Below, piece after piece: positions 7,984 through 16,328 of a DNA stretch of 64,000 nucleotides. Under the pieces are notes generated by a model. The model saw only the letters and a list, made by a program, of their open reading frames with translations, was not told the DNA's origin and ran no database searches. Source of the stretch: a bacterium 210917-DFI.7.65 (lineage in GTDB: Bacteria; Bacillota; Clostridia; Oscillospirales; Oscillospiraceae). The stretch is from contig JAJCJJ010000004.1 of assembly GCA_020555865.1 (NCBI GenBank), forward strand, positions 1 through 64,000. The letters run 5' to 3'. Made by a program: the position numbers and the translations under genes. Each line of letters opens with the position of its first letter. Positions within the stretch are counted from its first letter, which is position 1.

Positions 7984-8083
7984 AAGAAAAAACCCCTTTC
8001 GGCGATTCGGGCCGAAAAGGCGCACGAATGCCATGATGTGATAACTCCGCCTGAAGCGGAAGGATACCTTCATGGCATCATTA
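7984..8083 (-). promoter_or_regulatory. Structured leader with terminator: candidate riboswitch of unknown class
   Basis: A roughly 100-nt leader lies between the strong promoter at 8090-8118 and the S-component ATG. Read on the minus strand it has a perfect 8-bp closing helix TGCCATGA / TCATGGCA (plus-strand 8070-8077 with 8029-8036), an inner hairpin TCCGC-TTCAG-GCGGA (8060-8046) and conserved-looking single-stranded flanks. An intrinsic terminator whose 3' arm contains the ribosome-binding site follows. This is the architecture of a transcription-attenuating riboswitch. I could not match it to TPP, FMN, THF, preQ1, cobalamin, purine or T-box consensus sequences. Confidence 0.55.
7987..8020 (-). 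terminator. Leader terminator overlapping the S-component ribosome-binding site
   Basis: On the minus strand CCTTTTCGGC (8020-8011), loop CCGAATC, GCCGAAAGGG (8003-7994), then a further G and TTTTTT (7992-7987). The stem is 10 bp with one G-U pair. The AAAGGGG arm is also the ribosome-binding site of the S-component gene, so the hairpin can stop transcription and hide the start. Confidence 0.7.
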
Positions 8084-8089
8084 GCCATT

Positions 8090-8118
8090 ATCATAATAAA
8101 AAGAGCTTTTTTTGTCAA
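8090..8118 (-). promoter_or_regulatory. Strong sigma-A promoter for the ECF S component-kinase operon
   Basis: Minus strand TTGACA (8113-8118), 17 bp, TATGAT (8090-8095). Consensus -35 and optimal spacing. Confidence 0.8.
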
Positions 8119-8132
8119 TCCCGATTGACAAA
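8111..8132. repeat. 22-bp palindrome joining two divergent -35 boxes
   Basis: TTTGTCAATC (8111-8120), CC, GATTGACAAA (8123-8132): a perfect 10-bp inverted repeat with a 2-base centre. It contains the -35 boxes of both the leftward ECF promoter and the rightward alaS promoter. It may be a simple result of two back-to-back consensus hexamers, or an operator for both. Confidence 0.7.
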
Positions 8133-8153
8133 ACAGGTGTTTTTGATTACAAT
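8125..8153 (+). promoter_or_regulatory. Strong sigma-A promoter for T-box-alaS
   Basis: TTGACA (8125-8130), 17 bp, TACAAT (8148-8153), immediately before the T-box leader. Confidence 0.8.
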
Positions 8154-8164
8154 AAATCAAGAAT

Positions 8165-8401
8165 TTATTTTTGTGAGCGATGACGAAACGAGTCCGGCAG
8201 AGCGTGCGTGCAGTGAGCGGGGAAGAGTGGAAACCCTGTCGTTTGGCGCCGCCGGGCAGCCACTTCCGAGCTTCGCCGGGATGACCGGCGCGCCCCGTCC
8301 CCGTTAGCGGATGACTGAGATGCTTTTTCAGAGAAAAAGCAAATTAGGGTGGTACCGCGGAGCAGCGCTTCGCCCCTATAGCTGGGGCAGGCGCTTTTTT
8401 T
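8165..8401 (+). promoter_or_regulatory. T-box riboswitch controlling alaS
   Basis: The canonical T-box sequence AGGGTGGTACCGCG is at 8346-8359; its TGGT fits the ACCA end of tRNA-Ala. A stem III hairpin TGCTTTTTCAGAGAAAAAGCA-type lies at about 8319-8342. The terminator is AGCGCTTCGCCCC (8364-8376) / GGGGCAGGCGCT (8384-8395) followed by a T run to 8401. Uncharged tRNA-Ala should stabilise the antiterminator and let alaS be transcribed. Stem I must lie in 8170-8300, but I could not place the Ala specifier codon with confidence. Confidence 0.92.
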
Positions 8402-8464
8402 GTCATGTTTTTCCCTGTTCCGCTGTTCAAAACCAAAGAAAATCAATAGTTGGAGGAACCGATG

Positions 8465-11143
8465 ATGACGAACAAAACCGGCGTAAACGATCTGCGGGAG
8501 CTGTTCCTGCGTTTTTTTGAAAGCAAGGAACATCTGCGCCTGCCGAGTTTTTCCCTGATCCCGCAAAACGATCAATCCCTGCTGCTGATCAATTCCGGCA
8601 TGGCGCCCATGAAGCCTTGGTTCAAAGGGGAAGAGGAGCCGCCCCGCCGCCGTGTGTGCACCTGCCAGAAGTGCATCCGCACGGGCGACATCGAGAATAT
8701 CGGCCATACTGCCCGCCACGGCACATATTTTGAAATGCTGGGCAACTTCTCTTTCGGCGATTATTTCAAGCACGACGCCATTCACTGGGCCTGGGAGTTT
8801 TTGACCTCGCCAGAGTGGGTCGGCCTGGATCCGGACCGGCTGTATCCTTCTGTGTTTGAAGGGAATGAGACGACGCCGGCCGATGAGGAAGCGTTCCGTA
8901 TCTGGAATGAGGAGATCGGAATTCCTGCCGAGCGTATTTTCAAATTCGGCAAAGAGGATAACTTCTGGGAGCACGGTTCAGGTCCCTGCGGTCCCTGTTC
9001 CGAAATTTATTATGACCGCGGCCCCAAATACGGCTGCGGAAAGCCCGGCTGCACAGTGGGCTGTGAATGCGATCGGTATATGGAAGTCTGGAATGTCGTA
9101 TTTTCCCAGTTCAACAACGATGGGGAAGGCCATTATACTGAACTGAAACAAAAAAATATCGATACCGGTATGGGATTGGAGCGCCTGGCGGTGGTCTGCC
9201 AGGATGTGGACTCCCTGTTCGATGTGGACACGGTAATGAATATTACCAATAAGGTGTCCGACATTACCGGCGCGCACTATGGTCAAAGCGTCAAGACTGA
9301 CGTGTCCCTGCGCGTGATCACGGATCATATCCGTTCTTCCACTTTTATGATCTGCGATGGTGTGCTGCCCTCCAATGAAGGGCGCGGCTATGTATTGCGC
9401 CGTCTGCTGCGCCGGGCGGCCCGCCACGGAAAGCTTTTGGGCGTCAACGAACCGTTTTTGTATCAGGTATGCGATATGGTCATTCATGAAAATGAGGGTC
9501 ATTATCCCGAACTGCGGGAGCGGCAGGACTATATTACCCGCGTTATTCGCGTAGAAGAAGAGAATTTTGCAAAAACCATCGACAGCGGCATGAAGATTTA
9601 CGACGAAATGCTGGCGGCCCATAAAGAGATCGGAACGAATGTCTTTTCCGGTGAAGATGCGTTCAAACTGTATGACACTTATGGTTTCCCCATCGATCTG
9701 ACGGTGGAGATGGTGGCAGAGGAAGGCATGGACGTCGATCAGGAAGGCTTCCGGAGGCTGATGCAGGAGCAGAAGGAACGCGCCCGCAAGGCCCGTGAAG
9801 CGTTGGGTGATCTGGGCTGGGCCGGTGTGGAATTTGGTAAGGATGTGCCGGCCACTGAATTTGTGGGCTATGAGAATATGGGGATTGCCGAAGCGAAGGT
9901 TGTTGCTTTGGTCGTGGAAAATGAGCAGGCTGAAGAGCTGATGCCTGGTGTGGATGCGATTGTGGTTCTGGACAAAACGCCGTTTTATGCGGAAATGGGC
10001 GGCCAAGTGGCGGACCATGGCGATATCGTCCTTTCCGGTGCGCATCCCTGTCGCTTCCATGTCACGGATGTGCAGAAGAACAAGGGCGGTAAATACATGC
10101 ACTATGGCAAAATGGCCGAGGGTACGCTGAAGCTGGGCGACACGGTTCAGGCGCGAATTGATGTCGAACGCCGCAAGGCTGTTATGCGTGCCCACAGCGC
10201 CACGCATTTGCTGGACAAAGTGCTGCGCACAGTTCTGGGCGATCATGTGCACCAGGCCGGTTCATTGGTGGAACCCGACCGCCTGCGTTTTGACTTTACG
10301 CATTTCTCTGCCTTGACGGCAGAAGAGCTGGCGCTTGTGGAGCATTTGGTCAATGAGGCGATTCTGGAGGGCTATGCAGTCCGAACCGATGTTCTGCCTA
10401 TTGAAGAGGCCAAGAAGCGAGGTGCCATTGCGCTGTTCGGTGAGAAATACGGTGATACGGTTCGTGTAGTGGATATGGGCGAGGGCTACAGTGTGGAATT
10501 TTGCGGTGGCACTCATCTGGACAATACGGCTAAAGTGGGCGTATTCCATATTGATCGGGAATTTTCTGTGGCTTCCGGTGTGCGCCGTATTGAGGCCACC
10601 ACCGGAAAAGTCTCCTTGGAAGAAATGAATGCGACAAAGACGCTGATGTTTGAAGCAGCCGCCGCCATCAAAGCCCAGCCCGCGGAGCTGCAGGAAAAGC
10701 TGCAGCAGATGATGGGCGAGTTGCGCGATCTGCGCCACGCTGTGGAGAAATATAAAGCAAAAGAAGCGGTTGGTGAGGCGGATCGCATCCTCTTCGGTGC
10801 CCATGATGTGGGCGGCCTGAAGGTTTTGACCTCTGTGGTACCGGAAGCGGATGCCAACAAGCTGCGCCAAATGGGCGACATGATCCGCAGCAAAGCGGAC
10901 AATGCGGTGGCGGTGCTGGCCACAGTAAACGGGGAAAAGATCACCTTCCTGGCTGTGTGTGGCAAAGAAGCTGTGGCCCGGGGTGTCAAGGCTGGAGATA
11001 TTATCAAACAGGTTTCCGCCATTGCCGGCGGCAGCGGCGGCGGTAAGCCTGACAGCGCCATGGGCGGAGGTAAGGATCTTCTGATGGTGGATAACGCGTT
11101 GGCCATGGTGGACAATGTGGTATCCATGAAGCTGGGCCTGTAA
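8465..11143 (+). CDS. alaS: Alanine--tRNA ligase
   Basis: 892 residues, normal bacterial length. Catalytic class II core with LPSFSLIPQNDQSLLLINSGMAPMKPWF and the RTGDIENIGHTARHGTYFEMLGNFSFG-region blocks, a tRNA-binding middle, the editing domain with the HSATHLL zinc site and CGGTH, and the C-terminal DHHA1 domain ending in GGSGGGKPDSAMGGG. It charges tRNA-Ala and hydrolyses Ser/Gly-tRNA-Ala. GGAGG at 8452-8456 serves two adjacent ATG codons, 8462 and 8465; 8465 has the better 8-base spacing. Regulated by the T-box just upstream. DUF4250 and HIT genes follow. Confidence 0.98.
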   Translation: MTNKTGVNDLRELFLRFFESKEHLRLPSFSLIPQNDQSLLLINSGMAPMKPWFKGEEEPPRRRVCTCQKCIRTGDIENIGHTARHGTYFEMLGNFSFGDYFKHDAIHWAWEFLTSPEWVGLDPDRLYPSVFEGNETTPADEEAFRIWNEEIGIPAERIFKFGKEDNFWEHGSGPCGPCSEIYYDRGPKYGCGKPGCTVGCECDRYMEVWNVVFSQFNNDGEGHYTELKQKNIDTGMGLERLAVVCQDVDSLFDVDTVMNITNKVSDITGAHYGQSVKTDVSLRVITDHIRSSTFMICDGVLPSNEGRGYVLRRLLRRAARHGKLLGVNEPFLYQVCDMVIHENEGHYPELRERQDYITRVIRVEEENFAKTIDSGMKIYDEMLAAHKEIGTNVFSGEDAFKLYDTYGFPIDLTVEMVAEEGMDVDQEGFRRLMQEQKERARKAREALGDLGWAGVEFGKDVPATEFVGYENMGIAEAKVVALVVENEQAEELMPGVDAIVVLDKTPFYAEMGGQVADHGDIVLSGAHPCRFHVTDVQKNKGGKYMHYGKMAEGTLKLGDTVQARIDVERRKAVMRAHSATHLLDKVLRTVLGDHVHQAGSLVEPDRLRFDFTHFSALTAEELALVEHLVNEAILEGYAVRTDVLPIEEAKKRGAIALFGEKYGDTVRVVDMGEGYSVEFCGGTHLDNTAKVGVFHIDREFSVASGVRRIEATTGKVSLEEMNATKTLMFEAAAAIKAQPAELQEKLQQMMGELRDLRHAVEKYKAKEAVGEADRILFGAHDVGGLKVLTSVVPEADANKLRQMGDMIRSKADNAVAVLATVNGEKITFLAVCGKEAVARGVKAGDIIKQVSAIAGGSGGGKPDSAMGGGKDLLMVDNALAMVDNVVSMKLGL

Positions 11144-11146
11144 GCG

Positions 11147-11320
11147 ATGCTGCCGAAAGATCCTGTGTTGCTGCTCAGCGTGGTTAACACGAAGCTGCGG
11201 GACGAATACGGAAGTTTGGATGAACTGTGCGCTGCCTTGAATGAGGAGCGCCCGGCCATCGAGCGTACCCTTGCCCAGCTGGACTATCAGTATGATCCGC
11301 AGCAGAATCAATTCAAGTGA
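11147..11320 (+). CDS. DUF4250-domain small protein (57 aa)
   Basis: Starts 3 bases after the alaS stop. The protein begins MLPKDPVLLLSVVNTKLRDEY and ends in LDYQYDPQQNQFK, matching the compact DUF4250 family found in Firmicutes and Bacteroidetes. Predicted to be a small soluble helical protein; its function is not known. Probably translated from the alaS transcript; no separate ribosome-binding site is evident. It lies too close to alaS to have its own promoter. Confidence 0.85.
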   Translation: MLPKDPVLLLSVVNTKLRDEYGSLDELCAALNEERPAIERTLAQLDYQYDPQQNQFK

Positions 11321-11373
11321 CAGTATATAAAATGCTGAAAAACTTTTATCTTTGAAAGAGGAGGGGATCCGCA

Positions 11374-11712
11374 ATGAGCGATTGTTTATTCTGTAAAATC
11401 ATCGCCGGAGAAATTCCATCCAATAAGGTGTATGAGGATGATGTATGCTATGCTTTTTATGACATTGATCCGCAGGCACCGGTGCATTTTCTGGTGATTC
11501 CCAAAGCGCATATTTCCTCGGTTTCCGCCGTCACAGAAGAGAACTGCGCCGCAGTGGGGCACATTTTCCGGGTGATTGCGGAGTTGACTCAGAAGCTGCA
11601 TCTGGATAGCTACCGCGTGGTTTCCAACATCGGCGAACAGGCGGGGCAAAGTGTGCGCCATCTGCATTTCCATGTGCTCAGTGGCCGCGATATGACCTGG
11701 CCTCCGGGCTAA
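11374..11712 (+). CDS. HIT-family (HinT-like) purine phosphoramidase
   Basis: 112 residues. HinT-type histidine-triad proteins hydrolyse AMP linked through phosphoramidates, including lysyl- and aminoacyl-adenylate by-products, which fits a position in the alaS transcript. The N-terminus SDCLFCKIIAGEIPS has the typical CxxC, and the histidine triad is H96-x-H98-x-H100 (RHLHFHVLSGR); H98 is the expected nucleophile. A terminator ends the operon about 70 bp further on. Start ATG with GAGGAGGGG upstream. Confidence 0.93.
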   Translation: MSDCLFCKIIAGEIPSNKVYEDDVCYAFYDIDPQAPVHFLVIPKAHISSVSAVTEENCAAVGHIFRVIAELTQKLHLDSYRVVSNIGEQAGQSVRHLHFHVLSGRDMTWPPG

Positions 11713-11781
11713 TGTAGTCGACATTCTAAAATCGAGCGAAATGACACCTGAAACAAAGCTGTGATAAAGCTCAAAATCGAG

Positions 11782-11820
11782 AAAAGCACTCGTAATGATT
11801 CTTCATTACGGGTGCTTTTT
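11782..11820 (+). terminator. Intrinsic terminator of the alaS-DUF4250-HIT unit
   Basis: 17-bp stem (11782-11798 with 11803-11819, one G-U pair), loop TTCT, ending in TTTTT. Confidence 0.88.
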
Positions 11821-12179
11821 GCTATGTTCAGTCGAAATGGTTGCCGTACATTTTTGAAAACTACCGAAAATGGGGGAGGAGGAATTGAAGGATATGCTCA
11901 GACGGCATTCATGCGTGTGCCGATAGTATAGTGCCTGTTTGAATGGTTTGGGTGTCGCCGCAGGCGAAATTATGGTGCCGTGTGCGCTGATGGTTCGATC
12001 CTTGTGCCTGCGCAGGGTGTAAACAGAAAAACAAATGGATTACCAATCTATGTAAAGTGAAAGAACATTACAGAAAAAAGATGCCAAAAGACGATTTTTG
12101 GCGCTTTTGGGGACTTTTTCTTGCCAAGGGTAGGCGGTTTGTAGTATTCTAAAAAAAAGAGAAAAAGGGGGCGGATAAG
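11821..12179. other. Non-coding gap before comEC, with a candidate promoter
   Basis: About 360 bp without a supported gene. The part 11940-12030 looks like a decayed coding fragment but has no start or ribosome-binding site. TTGCCA (12121-12126), 18 bp, TATTCT (12145-12150) is a plausible weak promoter for comEC. I see nothing else. Confidence 0.4.
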
Positions 12180-14447
12180 ATGCGGTGGCTGGCGCTGTTC
12201 TGTTTTTCAGCATCTGCAGCGATTATTGCCTTGCAGTATGGCCCAGCCTGGGTGGTGCTGTCCCTTGTCGCTGTTTCCACAGGGGGTCTCTTGTACGCAC
12301 TGTATCAGAAAAAGCGGAGGCGGATGGCCGCGTTGGTACTGGCTTCCGGCGTCGCGTTCGGCGTTTTCTATCAGACGCTGTATGACTTTCTGTGGGTCGA
12401 TCCAGTACGCCCGCTGGTGGGTATAGAGCAGGTAGTCACCGTAACGCTGAGCGATTATGCTCAGGAACATACCTATGGGGCAAAGGTTACGGCGCTGCTG
12501 GATGTGGGCGCTCCCCGACCGGTGAAGGTACAGCTCTATGGCGATGAAACGCTGCTTTCCTGTGCACCCGGTGACCGGGTTACGACAAACGCTTCGCTGC
12601 GCAGTGCGCAGATGATTCATGAGAAAAAGGTCACGTCCTTTACTGCAAAGGGAATGCATCTGCTCCTGTATGCAAAAGGGGATATGTCGATCGAACCAGT
12701 CGGCCGGCCGGCGCTTGCGTATCTTCCGCTTTCCTTCAACCGCCTGCTGCAGGAAAAAATTGCCCAGCTTTATGAGGGTGACGCACGTATTTTGATGACG
12801 GCCCTGCTGACCGGTACGCGCACAGAATTTGACGATACGCTCTACAGCCAGCTTTCGGAAACCGGCGTGACGCATGTGACGGCGGTTTCCGGTATGCATT
12901 GCGCCTTTTTGTTTGGTATGGTGCGGCTGCTGGTGAAAAACCGCCGCAAAGCGGCCCTCGTTGGCATTCCGCTGCTGTTCTTTTTTATGCTGATGGTGGA
13001 CGCGGCTCCGTCGGTGACGCGGGCCTGTATTATGATTGCCTTATTGTCTGCAGCCCCGCTGCTGCATCGGGAAAACGACAGCGTTACAACCATGAGTGCA
13101 GCCCTGCTGCTGATTTTGCTGGGAAACCCCTATGCAGCGGCTTCCATCGGCCTGCAGCTTTCATTCCTTTCTGTAGCCGGCATCCTGCTGTTTTCCAATC
13201 GGATTTACGGAGTATTGAGCGGCAGGTGCCGGGCTGGTGCAGCAAAGCGGCAGAGCGCTGTGTGGTGCCTTGTATGGAGCGCGCTGAGCACCACTGTTTC
13301 CGCGTCCCTGTTTACGCTGCCTCTGGTAGCATATTATTTTGATTGTGTCAGTTTGATTTCTCCGTTGACAAATCTGTTGTGTCTTTGGGCTGTGTCCTTT
13401 TCGTTCTATGTGGGGATTCTTTCGCTGCTGGTTGGATTTGTATATCTGCCGGTCGCGGCTATTCTTGCGATTCCGGCAACGGCTGCGCTGGACTATTTTA
13501 TGGCGGTGGTGCGGCTTTTTGCACAAATACCGTATCATGCGGTCTATACCAGCAATGCCTATCTTCCCGGATGGATTGTTTACGTTTATCTTATGTTGGC
13601 CGTGGTGCTTTTGGAGAAAAAACGCTGTTTGCGCACTGCGGTTCTGGCCGCGGCGCTATCGGTGAGTACGCTTGGTGCTGTCGTTGCACTGCCGGTGCTG
13701 GCCAGCGGCAGTGCCAGAATGACTGCATCTGTCCTAAATGTGGGGCAGGGAGAATCGGTTTTCTTTGTTTCGGGTGGATCGTCGGCGCTGGTGGACTGCG
13801 GTTCTTCCAATTCGTGGATCAATGCCGGTTCCGTGGCGGCAAATCAGATCAATACGGTGGGGCAGACGGAGCTGACCTATTTGATTTTGACGCATTACCA
13901 TGCCGACCATGCCAATGGGATCGAAACGCTTTTGTCCCGCGTTTCCGTTAAATATCTGGTGATCCCGGAAGTACACGGCGCGGAGGAGCAGGCGCTTCAG
14001 GCGGAGGTGTTGGCTGTGGCAAAAGCGTACAGCATACCCACGCTGCGTTTGGCAGAAGAAACAGAGCTTTCTCTTGGGGAGGCTGTGTTGACGCTTTATC
14101 CGCCTCTGGGCGCAGGGGGTATCAACGAAGAAGGACTGTCCCTCTTGTGTTCCTGTCAGGATTTTGATATGCTGGTGACAGGCGATATGGACAGCGAAAC
14201 GGAGGCCCTTCTGCTTCAGACGGCAAACCTGCCGGATCTGGAGGTATTGGTTGCAGGCCACCACGGCTCCAAACATTCCAGCAGTGCCGCCTTTTTGGAA
14301 GCAACCGCACCGGAGGTAACAGTGATCTCAGTGGGAGACAATTCCTATGGGCATCCTGCACCGGAAACACTGCAGCGTCTGGAAGAAGCAGGTGCTGAGG
14401 TGCGGCGTACGGATCGCGGCGGCACGATATCTATTACAGTTTATTGA
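12180..14447 (+). CDS. comEC: ComEC/Rec2-family DNA-internalisation protein
   Basis: 755 residues. ComEC forms the inner-membrane channel that takes up single-stranded DNA in competent cells. Order: N-terminal membrane helices and soluble OB-like domain (DUF4131, about 1-170), competence membrane core (about 190-490) with VSGMHCAFLFG, and a C-terminal metallo-beta-lactamase-like domain (about 520-755) with LTHYHADHANG, GDMDSE and GHHGSKHSS metal-binding motifs. Start ATG after AGGGGGCGG. No comEA lies next to it. holA follows 11 bp downstream, a common clostridial arrangement, so the gene may be read as part of a housekeeping unit. Confidence 0.95.
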   Translation: MRWLALFCFSASAAIIALQYGPAWVVLSLVAVSTGGLLYALYQKKRRRMAALVLASGVAFGVFYQTLYDFLWVDPVRPLVGIEQVVTVTLSDYAQEHTYGAKVTALLDVGAPRPVKVQLYGDETLLSCAPGDRVTTNASLRSAQMIHEKKVTSFTAKGMHLLLYAKGDMSIEPVGRPALAYLPLSFNRLLQEKIAQLYEGDARILMTALLTGTRTEFDDTLYSQLSETGVTHVTAVSGMHCAFLFGMVRLLVKNRRKAALVGIPLLFFFMLMVDAAPSVTRACIMIALLSAAPLLHRENDSVTTMSAALLLILLGNPYAAASIGLQLSFLSVAGILLFSNRIYGVLSGRCRAGAAKRQSAVWCLVWSALSTTVSASLFTLPLVAYYFDCVSLISPLTNLLCLWAVSFSFYVGILSLLVGFVYLPVAAILAIPATAALDYFMAVVRLFAQIPYHAVYTSNAYLPGWIVYVYLMLAVVLLEKKRCLRTAVLAAALSVSTLGAVVALPVLASGSARMTASVLNVGQGESVFFVSGGSSALVDCGSSNSWINAGSVAANQINTVGQTELTYLILTHYHADHANGIETLLSRVSVKYLVIPEVHGAEEQALQAEVLAVAKAYSIPTLRLAEETELSLGEAVLTLYPPLGAGGINEEGLSLLCSCQDFDMLVTGDMDSETEALLLQTANLPDLEVLVAGHHGSKHSSSAAFLEATAPEVTVISVGDNSYGHPAPETLQRLEEAGAEVRRTDRGGTISITVY

Positions 14448-14458
14448 GGTGAAAAGCA

Positions 14459-15511
14459 GTGCCTTTGAAAAAGGAAGTGGAAGATAAGGGCTATACCCAG
14501 TTGAAACAGGATCTGAAAACCGGTCAGCTCTGTACGGTGTATGTGTTCCATGGGGAAGAGACCTATTTGCGGGAGTATTATCTGGATCAGCTGCGCAAAA
14601 AGCTGATTCCTGCCGGATTTGAGGAATTCAACTACCACAAGCTGGAAGGGAAAGCGCTGAGCGTACAGGCTCTGAGCGACATTGTGGAAGCTCTGCCCAT
14701 GATGTGCGAAAAGACGCTGGTGACGGTGACGGATTTTGATCTTTTCAAGCTGAATGAAGAGCAGCGCGGCCAGCTGATCGCCCTTTTGAGCGATTTCCCC
14801 GATTACTGCTGCCTGGTGTTTGTCTACGATATTCTCGAGTATAAGCCGGATAAAAAGATGAAAAGACTTTACACTGCATTGACCAGTACGGCGCAGATCG
14901 TAGAATTCAAAACCCAGGGGCAGAGCGATCTGATCAACTGGGTTACCCGGCGTTTCAAGGCGCTGGGGAAAGAGATTGACCGACAGAGTGCGGAGCACCT
15001 GATTTTTACCTGCGGCAGCCTGATGACTGGCTTGATTCCGGAAATCGAAAAAATTGCCGCTTACACCAGGGGAGCAAAAATAACCATAGAGGATATCAAT
15101 GCTGTGGCCGATCCAGTGATCGATGCTATGATCTACGATATTACCAATGAGATTTCCCGCCGCAATTATGATGCGGCGGCAGACACGCTGGGGAAGCTGC
15201 TGAAAATGCAGGAAGAACCCATCGTCATTCTTTCCCTGATCGGAAAAGAACTGCGCAAACTCTACACGGCCCGTATTGCGTTGGACGGTGGAAAGGACCG
15301 CTACTGGTTGATGGATATCTGGAATATGCGTTCGGATTACCCGGCGAAACTTCTGCTGGGGTCGGCCAAGCATTTTTCCAAAGAGTGGTGCCGCAGTGGC
15401 ATTGAAATGTGCAAAGTGCTGGATGTACAAATGAAGAGCCAGACTGGCTTTGACAGCGAAGGGGAGCTGAAACTTCTGCTGATGCGTTTGGCGCAGGAGG
15501 TGAAGGAGTGA
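14459..15511 (+). CDS. holA: DNA polymerase III subunit delta
   Basis: 350 residues. The delta subunit opens the beta clamp in the clamp-loader complex with gamma/tau and delta-prime. The N-terminal motif VYVFHGEETYLREYYLDQL (about residues 24-43) is the classic HolA clamp-binding start, and the rest fits the AAA-like and C-terminal collar domains. GTG start with GAGGTG 7 bases upstream. Its stop overlaps the start of the Toprim gene (GTGA), so the two are coupled. Confidence 0.93.
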   Translation: MPLKKEVEDKGYTQLKQDLKTGQLCTVYVFHGEETYLREYYLDQLRKKLIPAGFEEFNYHKLEGKALSVQALSDIVEALPMMCEKTLVTVTDFDLFKLNEEQRGQLIALLSDFPDYCCLVFVYDILEYKPDKKMKRLYTALTSTAQIVEFKTQGQSDLINWVTRRFKALGKEIDRQSAEHLIFTCGSLMTGLIPEIEKIAAYTRGAKITIEDINAVADPVIDAMIYDITNEISRRNYDAAADTLGKLLKMQEEPIVILSLIGKELRKLYTARIALDGGKDRYWLMDIWNMRSDYPAKLLLGSAKHFSKEWCRSGIEMCKVLDVQMKSQTGFDSEGELKLLLMRLAQEVKE

Positions 15512-16137
15512 AAAACAAGAAACCTTTTGTGCGAGAAGTGATCCTGGTGGAGGGAAAATACGATAAGAACACACTGTCACAGATTGTGGATGCCGCCATT
15601 GTGACAACGGACGGCTTTTCTGTGTTTCAGGATAGAGAAAAGCTGGCGTTTTTTCGCCGCCTGGCGGCGCAGCGCGGTTTAATTGTGCTGACGGACAGCG
15701 ACGGCGCGGGCTTTTTGATTCGTAATTTTCTGAAAGGAGCGATTCCCAAAGAGCAGCTCAAGCAGGCCTATGTGCCGGATGTGTATGGAAAGGAACGCCG
15801 GAAACGCCGGCCGGGTAAAGAGGGGAAGCTTGGTGTGGAAGGGATGACGGCGGAAGTACTTTTGGATGCGCTGCGCCAGGCCGGTGCCACCATGGACGGC
15901 GCGGCGGCAGTTCCGTGCCGCACGATCACCAAGCAGGATTTGTATGCGCTGGGGCTTTCCGGCAGACCAAACAGCGCCGAACGCCGGAAAAAGCTGCTGC
16001 TCCGACTGGATCTGCCGGAGCATTTGAGCGCCAACGCCATGCTGGATGCGTTGAATCTGCTGGTGGAGCGTGCGGAATTGGAAGCATACTGCAAGGCGCT
16101 TTTTGGTCGGCAGGAGGCTGGCGATCCTCCGCTGTGA
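15508..16137 (+). CDS. Toprim-domain ribonuclease M5-like protein (DUF4093)
   Basis: 209 residues. RNase M5 (RnmV) matures 5S rRNA; this protein shares its layout: N-terminal Toprim domain with VILVEGKYD (E15) and VLTDSDGAG (D63, D65), and a C-terminal DUF4093-type region with GLSGRPNSAERR. Start is GTG 15508, with AGGAGG at 15495-15500, overlapping holA by 4 bases. In B. subtilis rnmV lies beside ksgA; the holA linkage here is different, so orthology to RnmV rather than a paralogous Toprim nuclease is probable but not certain. Confidence 0.82.
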   Translation: MKNKKPFVREVILVEGKYDKNTLSQIVDAAIVTTDGFSVFQDREKLAFFRRLAAQRGLIVLTDSDGAGFLIRNFLKGAIPKEQLKQAYVPDVYGKERRKRRPGKEGKLGVEGMTAEVLLDALRQAGATMDGAAAVPCRTITKQDLYALGLSGRPNSAERRKKLLLRLDLPEHLSANAMLDALNLLVERAELEAYCKALFGRQEAGDPPL

Positions 16138-16158
16138 AAATGGAAAAGGCATGAAACA

Positions 16159-16213
16159 GAATCTCCGGAAACCGAGCCGATATGCCGCACGTTGGCCCGG
16201 TTTCCGGAGATTC
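16159..16213. terminator. Long hairpin after the Toprim gene
   Basis: Perfect 16-bp stem GAATCTCCGGAAACCG (16159-16174) / CGGTTTCCGGAGATTC (16198-16213) with a 23-base loop that can itself pair (GCC/GGC). The T run after it is weak (GGTTTTATC), so it may be a terminator or another kind of hairpin. Confidence 0.55.
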
Positions 16214-16295
16214 CGGTTTTATCCGTATATTTTGGAAAATTCCATATAAATTTTCCAAAACCGCCGCAAACCGTGAGATTCCGATTCTGCTGTTT

Positions 16296-16304
16296 TGCTA
16301 TAAT
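16296..16304 (+). promoter_or_regulatory. Extended -10 promoter for the DUF6514 gene
   Basis: TGCTATAAT: consensus TATAAT (16299-16304) with the extended TGn element. No good -35 is present, as is common for extended -10 promoters. Confidence 0.55.
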
Positions 16305-16328
16305 CGACTGCGAAAGGTTGTGAACAGC

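Noticed and set aside
7984..8160. In-frame N-terminal extension of the ECF S component
   Set aside because: It would translate the promoter and the terminator hairpin; the proper ribosome-binding site and S-component start are at 7983.
8978..10252. 424-codon minus-strand frame opposite alaS
   Set aside because: Shadow of alaS; His/Gln/Ile-rich, without recognisable domains.
11992..12001. GGTTCGATCC, the T-loop sequence of tRNAs
   Set aside because: The flanking bases cannot form a T stem, and no anticodon or acceptor stem fits on either strand.
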